From Tepidimonas taiwanensis (GTDB lineage Bacteria; Pseudomonadota; Gammaproteobacteria; Burkholderiales; Burkholderiaceae_C): a DNA stretch of 64,000 nucleotides. Numbering within the stretch: the first letter of the stretch is position 1; the number at the start of each line of letters is the position of its first letter. A program made the position numbers and the translations under genes. A model generated the notes under the pieces. That model did no database searches and was not told where the DNA came from. It saw only the letters and a program-made list of their open reading frames with translations. Positions 1 through 9,374 of the stretch are shown here, one piece after another. The stretch is from the NCBI RefSeq assembly GCF_020162115.1, contig NZ_CP083911.1, forward strand, positions 1,798,001-1,862,000. The letters run 5' to 3'.

Positions 1-1
1 G

Positions 2-1588
<1,587 letters not shown>

Positions 1589-1637
1589 GGTAGGGGCAAC
1601 AGCCCGACGCGACGGCACCCGCCGCCCCTACAAACGC

Positions 1638-1661
1638 AAACGGCCCCTACGGGGGCCGTTT
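1638..1661 (+). terminator. Hairpin after valS, probable terminator
   Basis: Perfect 10-bp arms AAACGGCCCC / GGGGCCGTTT around a 4-nt loop, 50 nt after the valS stop and 100 nt from the convergent tusA stop. There is no clean U-tract on the plus strand; on the minus strand it is followed by GCGTTTG. It probably works for both converging genes. Confidence 0.65.
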
Positions 1662-1760
1662 GACAAAGGGGCTGCTGATGAAGGGAATTGACAAGGGGCG
1701 CGTGACCTGCGGGACAGCCGTCGCGCCGATGGGAGCCAGCGCAGAGGCCGCGCGCTCGGC

Positions 1761-1988
1761 TCAGCGCCGCCGCAGCAAGGAGACGTATTCCGGGCCGGTC
1801 GTTTCCTGGTGCAGAAGCTCGTTGCCGGTTTGCTTGGCAAAGGCCTGAAAGTCGCGCACCGACCCGGCGTCGGTCGCGATCACCTTCAGCACCTGGCCGC
1901 TGCTCATCTCCGCCAACGCCTTCTTGGCCTTGAGGATCGGCAGCGGGCAGTTCAGGCCCCGGGCGTCGAGTTCACGGTCGATCTGCAT
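1761..1988 (-). CDS. tusA: TusA-family sulfurtransferase
   Basis: Small 75-residue sulfur carrier. TusA-family proteins take persulfide sulfur on a conserved cysteine and pass it on for tRNA 2-thiouridine synthesis or other sulfur transfer. The signature LNCPLPILKAKKAL is present near residues 13-26, with the acceptor Cys at 15, and the length is typical. The ATG at 1988 has a GGAG Shine-Dalgarno 9 nt upstream. The gene stands alone on the minus strand, downstream of cysM and a 98-bp repeat, and converges on valS. Whether it serves tRNA thiolation or another sulfur relay cannot be told, because tusBCDE are not in the window. The nearby cysM is also a sulfur gene, but about 300 bp separate them, so a shared transcript is only possible. 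Confidence 0.9.
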   Translation of the reverse strand: MQIDRELDARGLNCPLPILKAKKALAEMSSGQVLKVIATDAGSVRDFQAFAKQTGNELLHQETTGPEYVSLLRRR

Positions 1989-2090
1989 CGGTCATCACTC
2001 CAAACTGGACGACGATTGTACGGCGCCCGCCCCGCGACCGTGCGCGCGGTCCCGCCAAGTCCTTACTGGGACATTCCCCGATTGTGATTG

Positions 2091-2188
2091 TTATTGGTCC
2101 GGCACAAAGAAGTTTTACCTCCCCCGCAGCGTTCTGTGCTTGTGAGGAAAGCTGGGGACTCAAGACAAAACCGTGCCGGAGCAATAGG
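2091..2188 (-). repeat. Dispersed structured intergenic repeat, copy 2
   Basis: Reverse complement of the element at 19237-19334, with only a handful of differences across 98 bp, and related to 5728-5824. Read on the minus strand it has three nested pairs of complementary arms: ATTGCTCCGG with CCGGACCAAT (9 of 10 pairs), GGTTTTG with TAAAAC, and CCCCAGC with GCTGCGGGG. It lies about 100 nt past the cysM stop and about 100 nt before the tusA start, on their strand. The rest of the 1989-2288 gap holds only the tusA leader and no gene. Confidence 0.8.
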
Positions 2189-2288
2189 AGACGCCGAGGG
2201 GAGCGTCGCCGCTTCCCTGAGGGTTGCTCACGCCAACCTCGCCCCGGGCATGCCTTCGACGGACGGTGGCCCGGGGCGCCCCCGACGC

Positions 2289-3242
2289 TCACGCCGGAAA
2301 CACCCCGGTGGAAAGATACCGGTCACCCCGGTCACAGACGACGAACACGATGGTGGCGTTTTCCACCTGCTGCGCGATCTGCTGCGCCACCCAGCACGCC
2401 CCCGCAGCCGAAATACCGGCGAAGATCCCCTCCTCGCGCGCCAGCCGCCGGCACATCGCCTCGGCATCGGCCTGGCTCACGTACACCAGCTCGTCCACGC
2501 CCGACGGATCGTAGATCTTGGGCAGGTACTCGGGGGGCCACTTGCGGATGCCCGGGATGCGCGAACCTTCGCTGGGCTGCGCGCCGATGACGCGGATCGC
2601 GGGGTTTTGCTCCTTCAGAAAGCGCGACACGCCCGTGATCGTGCCGGTCGTGCCCATCGCGCTGACGAAGTGCGTGATGCGCCCGCCGGTTTGCTTCCAG
2701 ATTTCGGGACCTGTCGTTTCGTAGTGAATGCGCGGGTTGTCCGGGTTGGCGAACTGGTCGAGCACCTTGCCCTTGCCTTCGCGCTGCATCTTCTCGGCCA
2801 GGTCGCGCGCGTACTCCATCCCGCCGCTCTTGGGCGTGAGGATCAGCTCCGCACCGAAGGCCTTCATGGTCTGTGCGCGCTCGATCGACAGGTCCTCCGG
2901 CATGATCAGCACCATGCGGTAGCCGCGGATGGCCGCGGCCATCGCGAGCGCAATGCCGGTGTTGCCGCTCGTGGCCTCGATCAGCGTGTCGCCGGGCCGG
3001 ATCTCGCCGCGCTCCTCGGCGCGGCGGATCATGGACAGCGCCGGGCGGTCCTTGACCGAGCCGGCCGGGTTGTTGCCCTCGAGCTTGCCCAGCACGACGT
3101 TGCCGCGCTCGCGGTTGGCGGGCTCGCCGATGCGCTGCAGCGCGACCAGCGGGGTCTGGCCGATGGCGTCTTCGATGGTGGGGTAGCGCCGCGGCGGACG
3201 TCGCCGCACGGTGGTCGATCGGGAAGAAGCGGTATTGCCCAT
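2289..3242 (-). CDS. cysM: Cysteine synthase B (O-acetylserine sulfhydrylase)
   Basis: PLP enzyme that makes L-cysteine from O-acetylserine and sulfide (CysM enzymes can also use thiosulfate). About 317 residues, fold type II. The family start YPTIEDAIGQTPLV begins near residue 20. The PLP lysine is in NNPAGSVKDR (K64), followed by the phosphate loop TSGNTGIALA and a C-terminal conserved region ending VVCDRGDRYLSTGVF. The CysM rather than CysK assignment rests on NVVLGKLEGNNPAGSVKDR and the short C-terminus. The ATG at 3242 was chosen; an in-frame start at 3296 would add 18 non-conserved residues and run into the region before the tRNA gene. The first ~19 residues (Arg/Thr-rich) look poorly conserved, so the true start may be slightly downstream. 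Confidence 0.92.
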   Translation of the reverse strand: MGNTASSRSTTVRRRPPRRYPTIEDAIGQTPLVALQRIGEPANRERGNVVLGKLEGNNPAGSVKDRPALSMIRRAEERGEIRPGDTLIEATSGNTGIALAMAAAIRGYRMVLIMPEDLSIERAQTMKAFGAELILTPKSGGMEYARDLAEKMQREGKGKVLDQFANPDNPRIHYETTGPEIWKQTGGRITHFVSAMGTTGTITGVSRFLKEQNPAIRVIGAQPSEGSRIPGIRKWPPEYLPKIYDPSGVDELVYVSQADAEAMCRRLAREEGIFAGISAAGACWVAQQIAQQVENATIVFVVCDRGDRYLSTGVFPA

Positions 3243-3264
3243 GAACGGATGTCGGATCGTGAGA

Positions 3265-3279
3265 GCGGCATCATGCCGC
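3265..3279. promoter_or_regulatory. Inverted repeat between cysM and tRNA-Leu
   Basis: Perfect 7-bp arms GCGGCAT / ATGCCGC around a single C, located 22 bp upstream of the cysM start and 42 bp upstream of the divergent tRNA-Leu. It has the size of a dimeric repressor site. The regulator is unknown and no transcription data are available. Confidence 0.35.
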
Positions 3280-3320
3280 CGGTCGATGGCTTGCACTGTG
3301 CCATAATTTTGGCTCTGCGC

Positions 3321-3407
3321 GCCGGAGTGGCGAAATAGGTAGACGCAGCAGATTCAAAATCTGCCGGTGGCGACACCGTGCCGGTTCGAGTCCGGCTTCC
3401 GGCACCA
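3321..3407 (+). tRNA. tRNA-Leu (anticodon CAA)
   Basis: 87-nt class II tRNA with encoded CCA end. Acceptor arms are GCCGGAG and TTCCGGC (last pair G-U), discriminator A, T-arm GGTTCGAGTCC, and anticodon stem GCAGA/TCTGC enclosing TTCAAAA, giving anticodon CAA for UUG codons. The long variable arm typical of tRNA-Leu is present (CGGTGGCGACACCG region). A CATAAT -10-like hexamer lies at 3302-3307, a sensible distance upstream, though no good -35 matches it. Confidence 0.96.
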
Positions 3408-3446
3408 GGCGCAGCCCCTACTCTCCCCACAGAGCGTCAAACACCC

Positions 3447-3470
3447 ACCCCATCGGCGGTTCGGGGTTTT
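3447..3470 (+). terminator. Weak terminator after tRNA-Leu
   Basis: Short stem ACCCC / GGGGT with an 11-nt loop followed by TTTTGGTTT, 40 nt after the tRNA and just before the convergent reductase stop. Stem is only 5 bp, so this is a modest call. Confidence 0.4.
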
Positions 3471-3484
3471 GGTTTCCGCCGTCG

Positions 3485-4447
3485 TCACGGTGACGCACGA
3501 TCCGCGCGGGGATCTGCGGCCGCGGATACTGCGGCTTGCAACCCTTCCCGCACCGTGGGGTAGCGCAGCCGCAGGCGCAGTTCGCGCCGCAGGCGCTCGT
3601 TGCACAGCCGGCGCGACTCGTTCATGAACGACAACACCATCAGCGGCAACTGCTGCTCGGCCCCCGCGCGCGCGATGCGCGGCGGCCGCGGCAGCCCCAG
3701 CACATCGGCCGCCAGGTCGAAATAATCCCCCATCTTCAGCGCGCTGTCGTCGCACACGTGAAAAACCCGCTGCGGTGGCGCCAGCCACAGGGCGCGATCG
3801 CACGCGCGCGCCAGATCGTCGGCGTGGACGTGGTTGGTGTAGACGTCATCCTCCGGCCGCAGCACGGGCATGCCACGGCGCAGGCGATCCGCCGGGCCAC
3901 CCTCCCGGTCGTGCGCATAGATCCCCGGAATGCGCAGCACGCTCACCCGCGCGCCGGTATAGCGCCCCCACCAGCGCCACACCCGTTCGGCGTCGAGCCG
4001 GCGCCACGCGCGCGGCGTCTGCGGCGCGGGCGGACGTGTCTCGGTCACCCACTCGCCCCCGCAGTCTCCGTACACCCCTGTCGTAGACGCATACACCAGC
4101 GCCTGCGGCGCAGATCGGCGCGCCAGCGCCGTGGCCAGCGCGCGCGAACGCGGATCGCGCCGCCAGTCGCGCAACCCCTCGGATGGCGGCGGCGCGAGCA
4201 TCAGCACCCGGTGCGCCAACCCGGCCAGCCGCTGCAGCGACGCGGGAGCGTCCAGATCGCCCACCAGCGGAGTGATGCCCGCCGCGCGCAACGCCGGCAC
4301 GCGCGCGGGAGTCGACGTCAGGGCATAGAGCCGCACCCGCCCGGCCAGCCCCCGCGCCACGCGCAACCCCACGTCCCCACAACCCACGATCAAGACGCGC
4401 TGGCGCCGAAACCGCGCCGGCCGCGCCCCAGCCCCCGGATTGAACAT
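3485..4447 (-). CDS. NAD(P)-binding SDR / YeeZ-like epimerase family protein
   Basis: About 320 residues with an N-terminal Rossmann fold: the dinucleotide motif VLIVGCGDVGLRVA starts near residue 18 (GxGxxG-type). A conserved YASTTGVYGDCGG segment near residue 120 matches extended atypical SDR / NAD-dependent epimerase proteins such as YeeZ, in which the classical catalytic Tyr-x3-Lys is altered. Substrate is not predictable. The ATG at 4447 is preferred (AAGGAG 9 nt upstream); a GTG at 4453 is the alternative. The gene is divergent from the ferredoxin-reductase gene and converges on the tRNA-Leu gene. Family is confident, function is not. Confidence 0.8.
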   Translation of the reverse strand: MFNPGAGARPARFRRQRVLIVGCGDVGLRVARGLAGRVRLYALTSTPARVPALRAAGITPLVGDLDAPASLQRLAGLAHRVLMLAPPPSEGLRDWRRDPRSRALATALARRSAPQALVYASTTGVYGDCGGEWVTETRPPAPQTPRAWRRLDAERVWRWWGRYTGARVSVLRIPGIYAHDREGGPADRLRRGMPVLRPEDDVYTNHVHADDLARACDRALWLAPPQRVFHVCDDSALKMGDYFDLAADVLGLPRPPRIARAGAEQQLPLMVLSFMNESRRLCNERLRRELRLRLRYPTVREGLQAAVSAAADPRADRASP

Positions 4448-4559
4448 GCTCACTCGCTCCTTCCTTGCTCACCGACGCCCCCACGTCGGGCAGGCCGGTG
4501 ACCTTTTGCGACAATCACGGCATCGCGTTCCTGCGGCCCGCCGCCGCTCTCCCGCCAGT

Positions 4560-5594
4560 ATGACATTCACCATCACCGTCGAACCCAGCGGCCGCACCTT
4601 CACGGCCACCGAACACGAAACGCTGCTCGCCGCCGCCATCCGGCAGGGCATCGGCCTGCCCTACGGCTGCAAGGACGGGGCCTGCGGCTCGTGCAAATGC
4701 CGCAAGCTCTCCGGCACCGTCACGCACGGGCCGCACCAGTCGAAAGCGCTCAGCGCCGACGAGGAGGCCGCCGGGCTGATCCTGACCTGCTGCGCCACCG
4801 CGCACAGCGACGTCGTGATCGAATCGCGCCAGGTCACCGAGGCCGGCGCGTTCCCGGTCAAAAAACTGCCGGTGCGCGTGCAACGGCTGGAGCGCGCCGC
4901 GCCCGACGTGATGATCGTGCACCTGCAGCTGCCGGCCACCGACACCTTCCAGTACCGCGCGGGGCAGTACATCGAATTCCTGCTGCGCGACGGGTCACGG
5001 CGCGCCTACTCGATGGCCAACGCACCGGACGAACGCAACGCCGCGGCGGCGCTGGAGCTGCACATCCGCCACATGCCGGGCGGCAAGTTCACCGACCACG
5101 TCTTCGGCGCGATGAAGGAAAAGGAGATCCTGCGCATCGAAGGGCCGTTCGGCAGCTTCTTCCTGCGCGAGGATTCCGACAAGCCCATCATCCTGCTCGC
5201 CTCCGGCACCGGCTTCGCGCCGATCAAGGCGATCGTACAGCAGATGCGCGCACAGAACATCACCCGCCCGACGTGGCTCTACTGGGGCGGGCGCCGCCCG
5301 CACGACTTGTATCAGGACGGCTGGGTGCGCGAAGCGGCCGCCGCGCTGCCGAACCTGACGTATGTGCCGGTCGTCTCCGACGCGTTGCCGGAGGACGGCT
5401 GGAGCGGTCGAACCGGCTTCGTGCACCAGGCGGTGCTGGCCGACCACCCGGATCTGTCGGGCTTCGAGGTCTACGCGTGCGGTGCACCGATCGTCGTCGA
5501 GTCCGCCCGCCGCGACTACGCCGCCGCCGGCCTGCCGCCCGAGGCGTTCTACGCCGACGCCTTCACGTCGGAGGCGGACAAGGCCCAGGGATGA
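4560..5594 (+). CDS. 2Fe-2S ferredoxin / FAD-NAD(P)H reductase fusion (CDP-6-deoxy-delta-3,4-glucoseen reductase-like)
   Basis: 344-residue one-component electron-transfer reductase. Residues 1-90 form a plant-type ferredoxin with ligands C37, C42, C45 and C77 or C78 (CKDGACGSC signature). Then comes an FAD domain with RAYSMAN (flavin binding) near residue 150 and an NAD(P) domain with LLASGTGFAPIKAI near residue 210. The same layout occurs in AscD/E3-type reductases, phenol hydroxylase P5 and methane monooxygenase MmoC. In Burkholderiales a solitary copy like this is usually annotated as CDP-6-deoxy-delta-3,4-glucoseen reductase. There is no sugar or oxygenase gene beside it, so the electron acceptor is unknown. 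The ATG at 4560 gives the natural ferredoxin start; longer forms begin in a region with no conservation. Confidence 0.85.
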   Translation: MTFTITVEPSGRTFTATEHETLLAAAIRQGIGLPYGCKDGACGSCKCRKLSGTVTHGPHQSKALSADEEAAGLILTCCATAHSDVVIESRQVTEAGAFPVKKLPVRVQRLERAAPDVMIVHLQLPATDTFQYRAGQYIEFLLRDGSRRAYSMANAPDERNAAAALELHIRHMPGGKFTDHVFGAMKEKEILRIEGPFGSFFLREDSDKPIILLASGTGFAPIKAIVQQMRAQNITRPTWLYWGGRRPHDLYQDGWVREAAAALPNLTYVPVVSDALPEDGWSGRTGFVHQAVLADHPDLSGFEVYACGAPIVVESARRDYAAAGLPPEAFYADAFTSEADKAQG

Positions 5595-5727
5595 CACGCC
5601 AAGGTCATCGCGGTGTCCAACCACTGGTCAAGGGTCTGAACCTCCCGCAAATCGTTGCACCGGACGCTGCGCAGCGGCTCACACGACCTGCAAGCCTCCC
5701 GAGGCGGGCCGCTGCCGCATGTGCCCC

Positions 5728-5824
5728 TTATTGATCCAGTACGGAGTGTTTTGTACTCCCGCGCCGGGCTCTTCTCGTGTGATGTAAGCGGGGGTTCAAG
5801 ACAACACCGTGCCTGAGCGGTAGG
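5728..5824 (-). repeat. Dispersed structured intergenic repeat, copy 3 (divergent)
   Basis: Minus-strand copy clearly related to 2091-2188 and 19237-19334 (shared GGCACGGTGTTGTCTTG, CACA and TACAAAAC blocks and a tail GGATCAATAA), but with many substitutions. The inner arms change together: CCCCAGC/GCTGCGGGG in the other copies become CCCCCGC/GCGCGGGAG here, so pairing survives. It lies about 110 nt past the sco stop, on the sco strand. The remaining 5595-5727 stretch contains short GC-rich palindromes (CGCTGCGCAGCG and GCCTCCCGAGGC), no gene seen. Confidence 0.65.
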
Positions 5825-5836
5825 GGCTTAAGCCCC
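5823..5836 (-). terminator. GGGGC-TTAA-GCCCC hairpin after sco
   Basis: Perfect 14-bp palindrome about 95 nt beyond the sco stop, touching the upstream edge of the repeat copy. No U-tract follows, so a terminator role is only suggested by its position at the end of the minus-strand oxidase gene block. Confidence 0.35.
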
Positions 5837-5931
5837 CCTGCATCTTGACATTGAACGCCGCGGATAGGCTCACGCCGCCCGCAAGCCTTCTCGTGCGGAT
5901 GCCGCCGGCATCGGCACCCCCAGGGGCAGGA

Positions 5932-6582
5932 TCACCCTTCGGACAGCAACCGCTTGACGTCGTTGGCCAGCGCCTGGGCACCGCTGCCGTAGCGGTAGTA
6001 GAGGCGCAGCCGGCCCTGCGTGTCGTACACGTAGCTGCCGGCGGAGTGGTCCATCGTGTAGCTGGTCGGGGTCTTGCCTTCGACCTTTTTGTAGTAGACC
6101 TTGAAAGCCTTGGCCAGCGCCGGCAGTTCCTCCGGCGTGGCGCGCAGGGCCAGGAAGGTCGGGTCGAAGCTCGCCATGTAGGCGCGCATCACCTCCGGCG
6201 TGTCGCGCTCGGGGTCCACGCTGATAAAAATCCCCTGCAGCCGCTCGCCATCCGGGCCGAGCAGCCGCTTGGCCTCGGCCAGTTCGGACAGCGACGTCGG
6301 GCATACGTCCGGGCACTGCGTGAAACCGAAGAACACGACCACCACCTTGCCGCGGAAATCGGCCAGCGTGCGCCGCTGCCCGTGCTGGTCCGGCAGATCG
6401 AACCCCTGCGCGTAATCGGCGCCGGTGATGTCGATGCCGTTGAAAGCGGGCGCCCGCTCGCCACAACCGGCCAGCCACCCCGCGCCCAGGGTCCACGCCA
6501 CGCCGCCCAGCAGTTGGGTGAACAGCCGCCGGCGGGGGGCGGCAGCGGCTTCAGGGGACGTGTTGCGCAACGGGTTCGTCAT
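5932..6582 (-). CDS. sco: SCO1/SenC family copper chaperone lipoprotein
   Basis: 216-residue thioredoxin-fold protein that delivers copper to the CuA site of cytochrome oxidase. N-terminus has RRR followed by a hydrophobic stretch and the lipobox LAGC (Cys40), so it is probably a periplasmic-face lipoprotein. Copper ligands are visible: CPDVC (C90, C94) and the distal H179 in MDHSAGSYVYD. The start ATG overlaps the ctaB stop by 4 nt (ATGA), so it is the last gene of the surf1-ctaA-ctaB-sco transcription unit. All genes of the block from ctaC onward except the small DUF2909 gene are on the minus strand. The sequence is a regular family member in length and motifs. Confidence 0.94.
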   Translation of the reverse strand: MTNPLRNTSPEAAAAPRRRLFTQLLGGVAWTLGAGWLAGCGERAPAFNGIDITGADYAQGFDLPDQHGQRRTLADFRGKVVVVFFGFTQCPDVCPTSLSELAEAKRLLGPDGERLQGIFISVDPERDTPEVMRAYMASFDPTFLALRATPEELPALAKAFKVYYKKVEGKTPTSYTMDHSAGSYVYDTQGRLRLYYRYGSGAQALANDVKRLLSEG

Positions 6583-7493
6583 GGCGTCATGATCAGATAA
6601 TGGTCCAAAAGCATCGCCGCAAACAGCAGCGACAGGTGGATCAACGAGTAACGGAAGGTCTTGCGCGCGAGCGCATCCGAATAGTTGCGCCACAGCCGCC
6701 ACGCGTACACGACGAAGCCCGCGTTGAGCACCACCGCCGCCAGCAAATAGAGCCAGCCGTTCATGCGCAGCAGGTACGGCAGCAGGCAGGCCGCGAACAG
6801 AATCAGCGTGTACAGCAGGATGTGCAGCCGGGTGAATTCGGAGCCGTGCGTCACCGGCAGCATCGGCAGCCCGGACCGGCGGTAATCCTCCACCCGGTAC
6901 AGCGCCAGCGCCCAGAAGTGCGGCGGCGTCCACAGGAAGATGATCAAAAACAGCACCAGCGCCTCGGCGGTGACGGCGTCGGTCATCGCCGCCCAACCGA
7001 GCACCGGCGGCATCGCGCCTGATGCGCCGCCGATCACGATATTCTGTGGCGTCAGTGGTTTGAGGATCACCGTGTAAATCACCGCATACCCGACGAAGGT
7101 GGCCAGCGTCAACCACATCGTCAGCGGGTTGACCGCCCAATACAGCAGCGCGCAGCCGAGCGCGCACAGCACCGCGGAGAACGCCAGCGCCTGCCGCTGG
7201 CTGAGCTCGCCGCGCGCGGTCGGGCGCCACGCGGTGCGGCGCATGCGCGCGTCGATGTGCTGCTCGATCAGGCAGTTGAACGCCGCCGCCGCGCCGGAGA
7301 CCATCCAGATCCCCAGGCACGCCAGCGCCATCGTCGCCCACTGGGCGGCGCTGGGCCAACCGGGGACGGCCAGCACCATGCCGATCAGCGCGCAAAAGAC
7401 GATCAGCTGGATGACGCGCGGCTTCATCAGCACGTAGTACTGCCGCCAGGTCGGCGGCAGCGCAGAAGCCATCGTCGTGTGCGGCGCGTTCAT
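6579..7493 (-). CDS. ctaB: Protoheme IX farnesyltransferase (heme O synthase)
   Basis: 304-residue polytopic membrane prenyltransferase of the UbiA superfamily. It attaches a farnesyl group to heme B, giving heme O, the precursor of heme A for the aa3 oxidase. The prenyl-diphosphate-binding Asp motif region is seen as NCLIEQHIDARMRRT around residue 75, and a conserved LYRVEDYRRSGLPMLPV lies in the second Asp-rich loop near residue 200. Eight to nine hydrophobic spans are evident. The start overlaps the ctaA stop by 4 nt and the stop overlaps sco by 4 nt, indicating tight translational coupling of heme A synthesis and copper delivery genes. Confidence 0.95.
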   Translation of the reverse strand: MNAPHTTMASALPPTWRQYYVLMKPRVIQLIVFCALIGMVLAVPGWPSAAQWATMALACLGIWMVSGAAAAFNCLIEQHIDARMRRTAWRPTARGELSQRQALAFSAVLCALGCALLYWAVNPLTMWLTLATFVGYAVIYTVILKPLTPQNIVIGGASGAMPPVLGWAAMTDAVTAEALVLFLIIFLWTPPHFWALALYRVEDYRRSGLPMLPVTHGSEFTRLHILLYTLILFAACLLPYLLRMNGWLYLLAAVVLNAGFVVYAWRLWRNYSDALARKTFRYSLIHLSLLFAAMLLDHYLIMTP

Positions 7494-8647
7494 GCACGGC
7501 CCTCCTGCCACGTAGGCGCCACCGGCGTCGCCCCGGTCCAGCCGACGCGCGCCGGGTAGGCCGCGGCGATCCAGCCCGCCAGCAGCGTCACGAGTGCCGC
7601 CGCCCCGCCCGTGTGGGCGACGGCGGCCAGCAGCGGCCACTCCAGCACCACGTTGCTCAGCCCCGTGAGCAGCTGCCACGCCGCCAGCGCCCACAGCCAG
7701 TGCGCGTGCGCACGCAGCCCGCGCCGCCACAGCGCCCAGCCGACGCCCAACAACGCCGCCAGCACGACATAGGCGAACAGCCGGTGCGCGTAGTGGATCG
7801 CCGTCAGCGCCGCGAACGGCAGCGCATCGCCGCTGCCCTGCGCGCCCAGCGGTCGCCACAGCTCGAAGCCCCGCGCCCAGTCCATCGGCGGCCACCAGCT
7901 CCCCTGACAGGTCGGGAAGTCGCGGCAAGCCAGCACCGCGTAATTGGTGCTGACCCAACCGCCGAGCGCCACCTGCATCCCGACCAACGCCAGCAGCCCC
8001 CACAGCGCCAGCCGCAGCGCGGGCGGGGTCGCAGCGGCCTGCCGGCTCAGGCGGTCCGCCTCACCGTAGCGCACCGCCTGCAAGCGCAGCAGCGCCAGCA
8101 GTATCAACCCGCCCAACAGGTGCAGCGTGACGATGGCCGGGAACAGCTTCATCGTCACCGTCAGCGCCCCAAACGCGCCCTGCAGGCAGACCCACACCAG
8201 CGTGAGCACCGGCCATAGCACCGGCATGGCCGGGTCGCGCCGCCGCTCCAACACGCTCACCACCGCCATCACCAGGATGAGCACCCCCACCCCCGTGGCC
8301 AGGTAGCGGTGGATCATCTCGATCCACGCCTTCGTGAACGTGACGGGGCCGGTGGGCATCGCCGCCTGCGCCGCGGCGATATCGGCGCGAGCCCCGATGG
8401 GGCTCGCCGCGCCGTAGCAGCCGGGCCAGTCCGGACACCCCAGGCCAGAGTCGGTCAGGCGCGTGAACGCTCCGAAGAGCACCAGGTCAAAGGTGAGAAA
8501 CAGCGTCAGCCCGGTCAGCGCCCGCAGCCGCTGCGCCGTCCCGGCCCCGCGGCTGCGCATCCACACCCACAGCAGCGGCCCGGCCGCGATCAACAGCCCC
8601 AGGATCATCAGCCGAAACACCGGCGTCCAGTCGTACAGGGTTTCCAT
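7490..8647 (-). CDS. ctaA: Heme A synthase (COX15/CtaA)
   Basis: About 385 residues, polytopic membrane protein that oxidises heme O to heme A. Conserved heme-ligand histidines appear in WIEMIHRYLATG, VTLHLLGG, AIHYAHRLFAY and AAVAHTGGA, in two homologous four-helix halves. An extracytoplasmic Cys pair (CPDWPGC) follows the first helix pair, and a second pair occurs at CRDFPTC. The ATG at 8647 is chosen because GAGG lies 5 nt upstream; two in-frame GTG codons just before it (8650, 8653) are alternatives. It forms an overlapping unit with ctaB. Confidence 0.94.
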   Translation of the reverse strand: METLYDWTPVFRLMILGLLIAAGPLLWVWMRSRGAGTAQRLRALTGLTLFLTFDLVLFGAFTRLTDSGLGCPDWPGCYGAASPIGARADIAAAQAAMPTGPVTFTKAWIEMIHRYLATGVGVLILVMAVVSVLERRRDPAMPVLWPVLTLVWVCLQGAFGALTVTMKLFPAIVTLHLLGGLILLALLRLQAVRYGEADRLSRQAAATPPALRLALWGLLALVGMQVALGGWVSTNYAVLACRDFPTCQGSWWPPMDWARGFELWRPLGAQGSGDALPFAALTAIHYAHRLFAYVVLAALLGVGWALWRRGLRAHAHWLWALAAWQLLTGLSNVVLEWPLLAAVAHTGGAAALVTLLAGWIAAAYPARVGWTGATPVAPTWQEGRA

Positions 8648-8654
8648 CACCACC

Positions 8655-9374
8655 TCACGGACGCCCGGGCCGGTCCCACGAACTGGACGCGCGCATCAGC
8701 CGCTCCAAATCGCGCCGCATCTTCGCCGGATCAGCGTTCGGCGGAAACCGCATCATCCAGTGGCCCATCGGATCGACCACGTACAGGTGATCGGCCAGGC
8801 GCGCGCCCGGGGCCGGCTCCAGCCAGCGCGCCAGCTCCGCCTCGTCCACCCACAGCACGGTGGCCTTCGCCAGCGCCGGGCGCAGTCGCTCAGGGAAAGT
8901 CCGGTCGCCCGTGCGCAGCCACACCCAGTCCATGCGGTCCTTGTCCTTGCCCAGCCCCTCGCGCAGCTGCCGCTGCAGGTACAGGTGCCGCTCGCACTGC
9001 GCGTCGCACGCGCTGTCGGCGACGCTGATGAACAGCCACTGGTGGGCCAGCGACGGCAGCGGCACGGCGCGGCCCTCGGCGTCGATCCCCGTCATCGCCG
9101 GCAGCGGGCGCTGCGGCTCGATCAGCTCGCCGTAGCTGCGCCGGCCCTCGGGACGGATCACGTAGTACGTGAAATACGACGCAATGACCGGCGAGGCGCT
9201 GACGAGAAACAGCAGCAGCATCTTCCAGCGGCCGCGCCGCGTCGCCGCCATGTCACGCGTCACCGTCGGCCCCGGCGTCGGCAGGCTGTGCACGGTCAGC
9301 GTCAGCGGCTCGTCAGCACGGGACGCCGGCTCAGGCGTGGCGCCGCCGGGGAGAGAGGAATTGAAACCAGACAT
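8655..9374 (-). CDS. Membrane-anchored SCO-like thioredoxin-fold protein of the oxidase cluster
   Basis: 239 residues. A hydrophilic N-terminus of about 50 residues precedes one membrane span (MLLLFLVSASPVIASYFTYY, residues 52-71) and a C-terminal domain of about 165 residues. Proteins at this position between surf1 and ctaA in Burkholderiales are generally annotated as hypothetical or cytochrome oxidase-associated. The C-terminal domain has a CxxxC motif (C123, C127) where Sco proteins carry CPDVC, and a DHLYVVDP segment (H196) where Sco carries its distal copper His. This makes a Sco-like copper or thiol role plausible but unproven. It overlaps the surf1 3' end by 44 nt and ends 7 nt before ctaA. 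Confidence 0.7.
   Translation of the reverse strand: MSGFNSSLPGGATPEPASRADEPLTLTVHSLPTPGPTVTRDMAATRRGRWKMLLLFLVSASPVIASYFTYYVIRPEGRRSYGELIEPQRPLPAMTGIDAEGRAVPLPSLAHQWLFISVADSACDAQCERHLYLQRQLREGLGKDKDRMDWVWLRTGDRTFPERLRPALAKATVLWVDEAELARWLEPAPGARLADHLYVVDPMGHWMMRFPPNADPAKMRRDLERLMRASSSWDRPGRP

Noticed and set aside
2088..3338. Plus-strand open frame of about 400 codons opposite cysM, starting in the repeat
   Set aside because: Arg/His/Asp-rich shadow of cysM. The shared peptide read out of the repeat copies on the other strand is explained by the DNA repeat itself.
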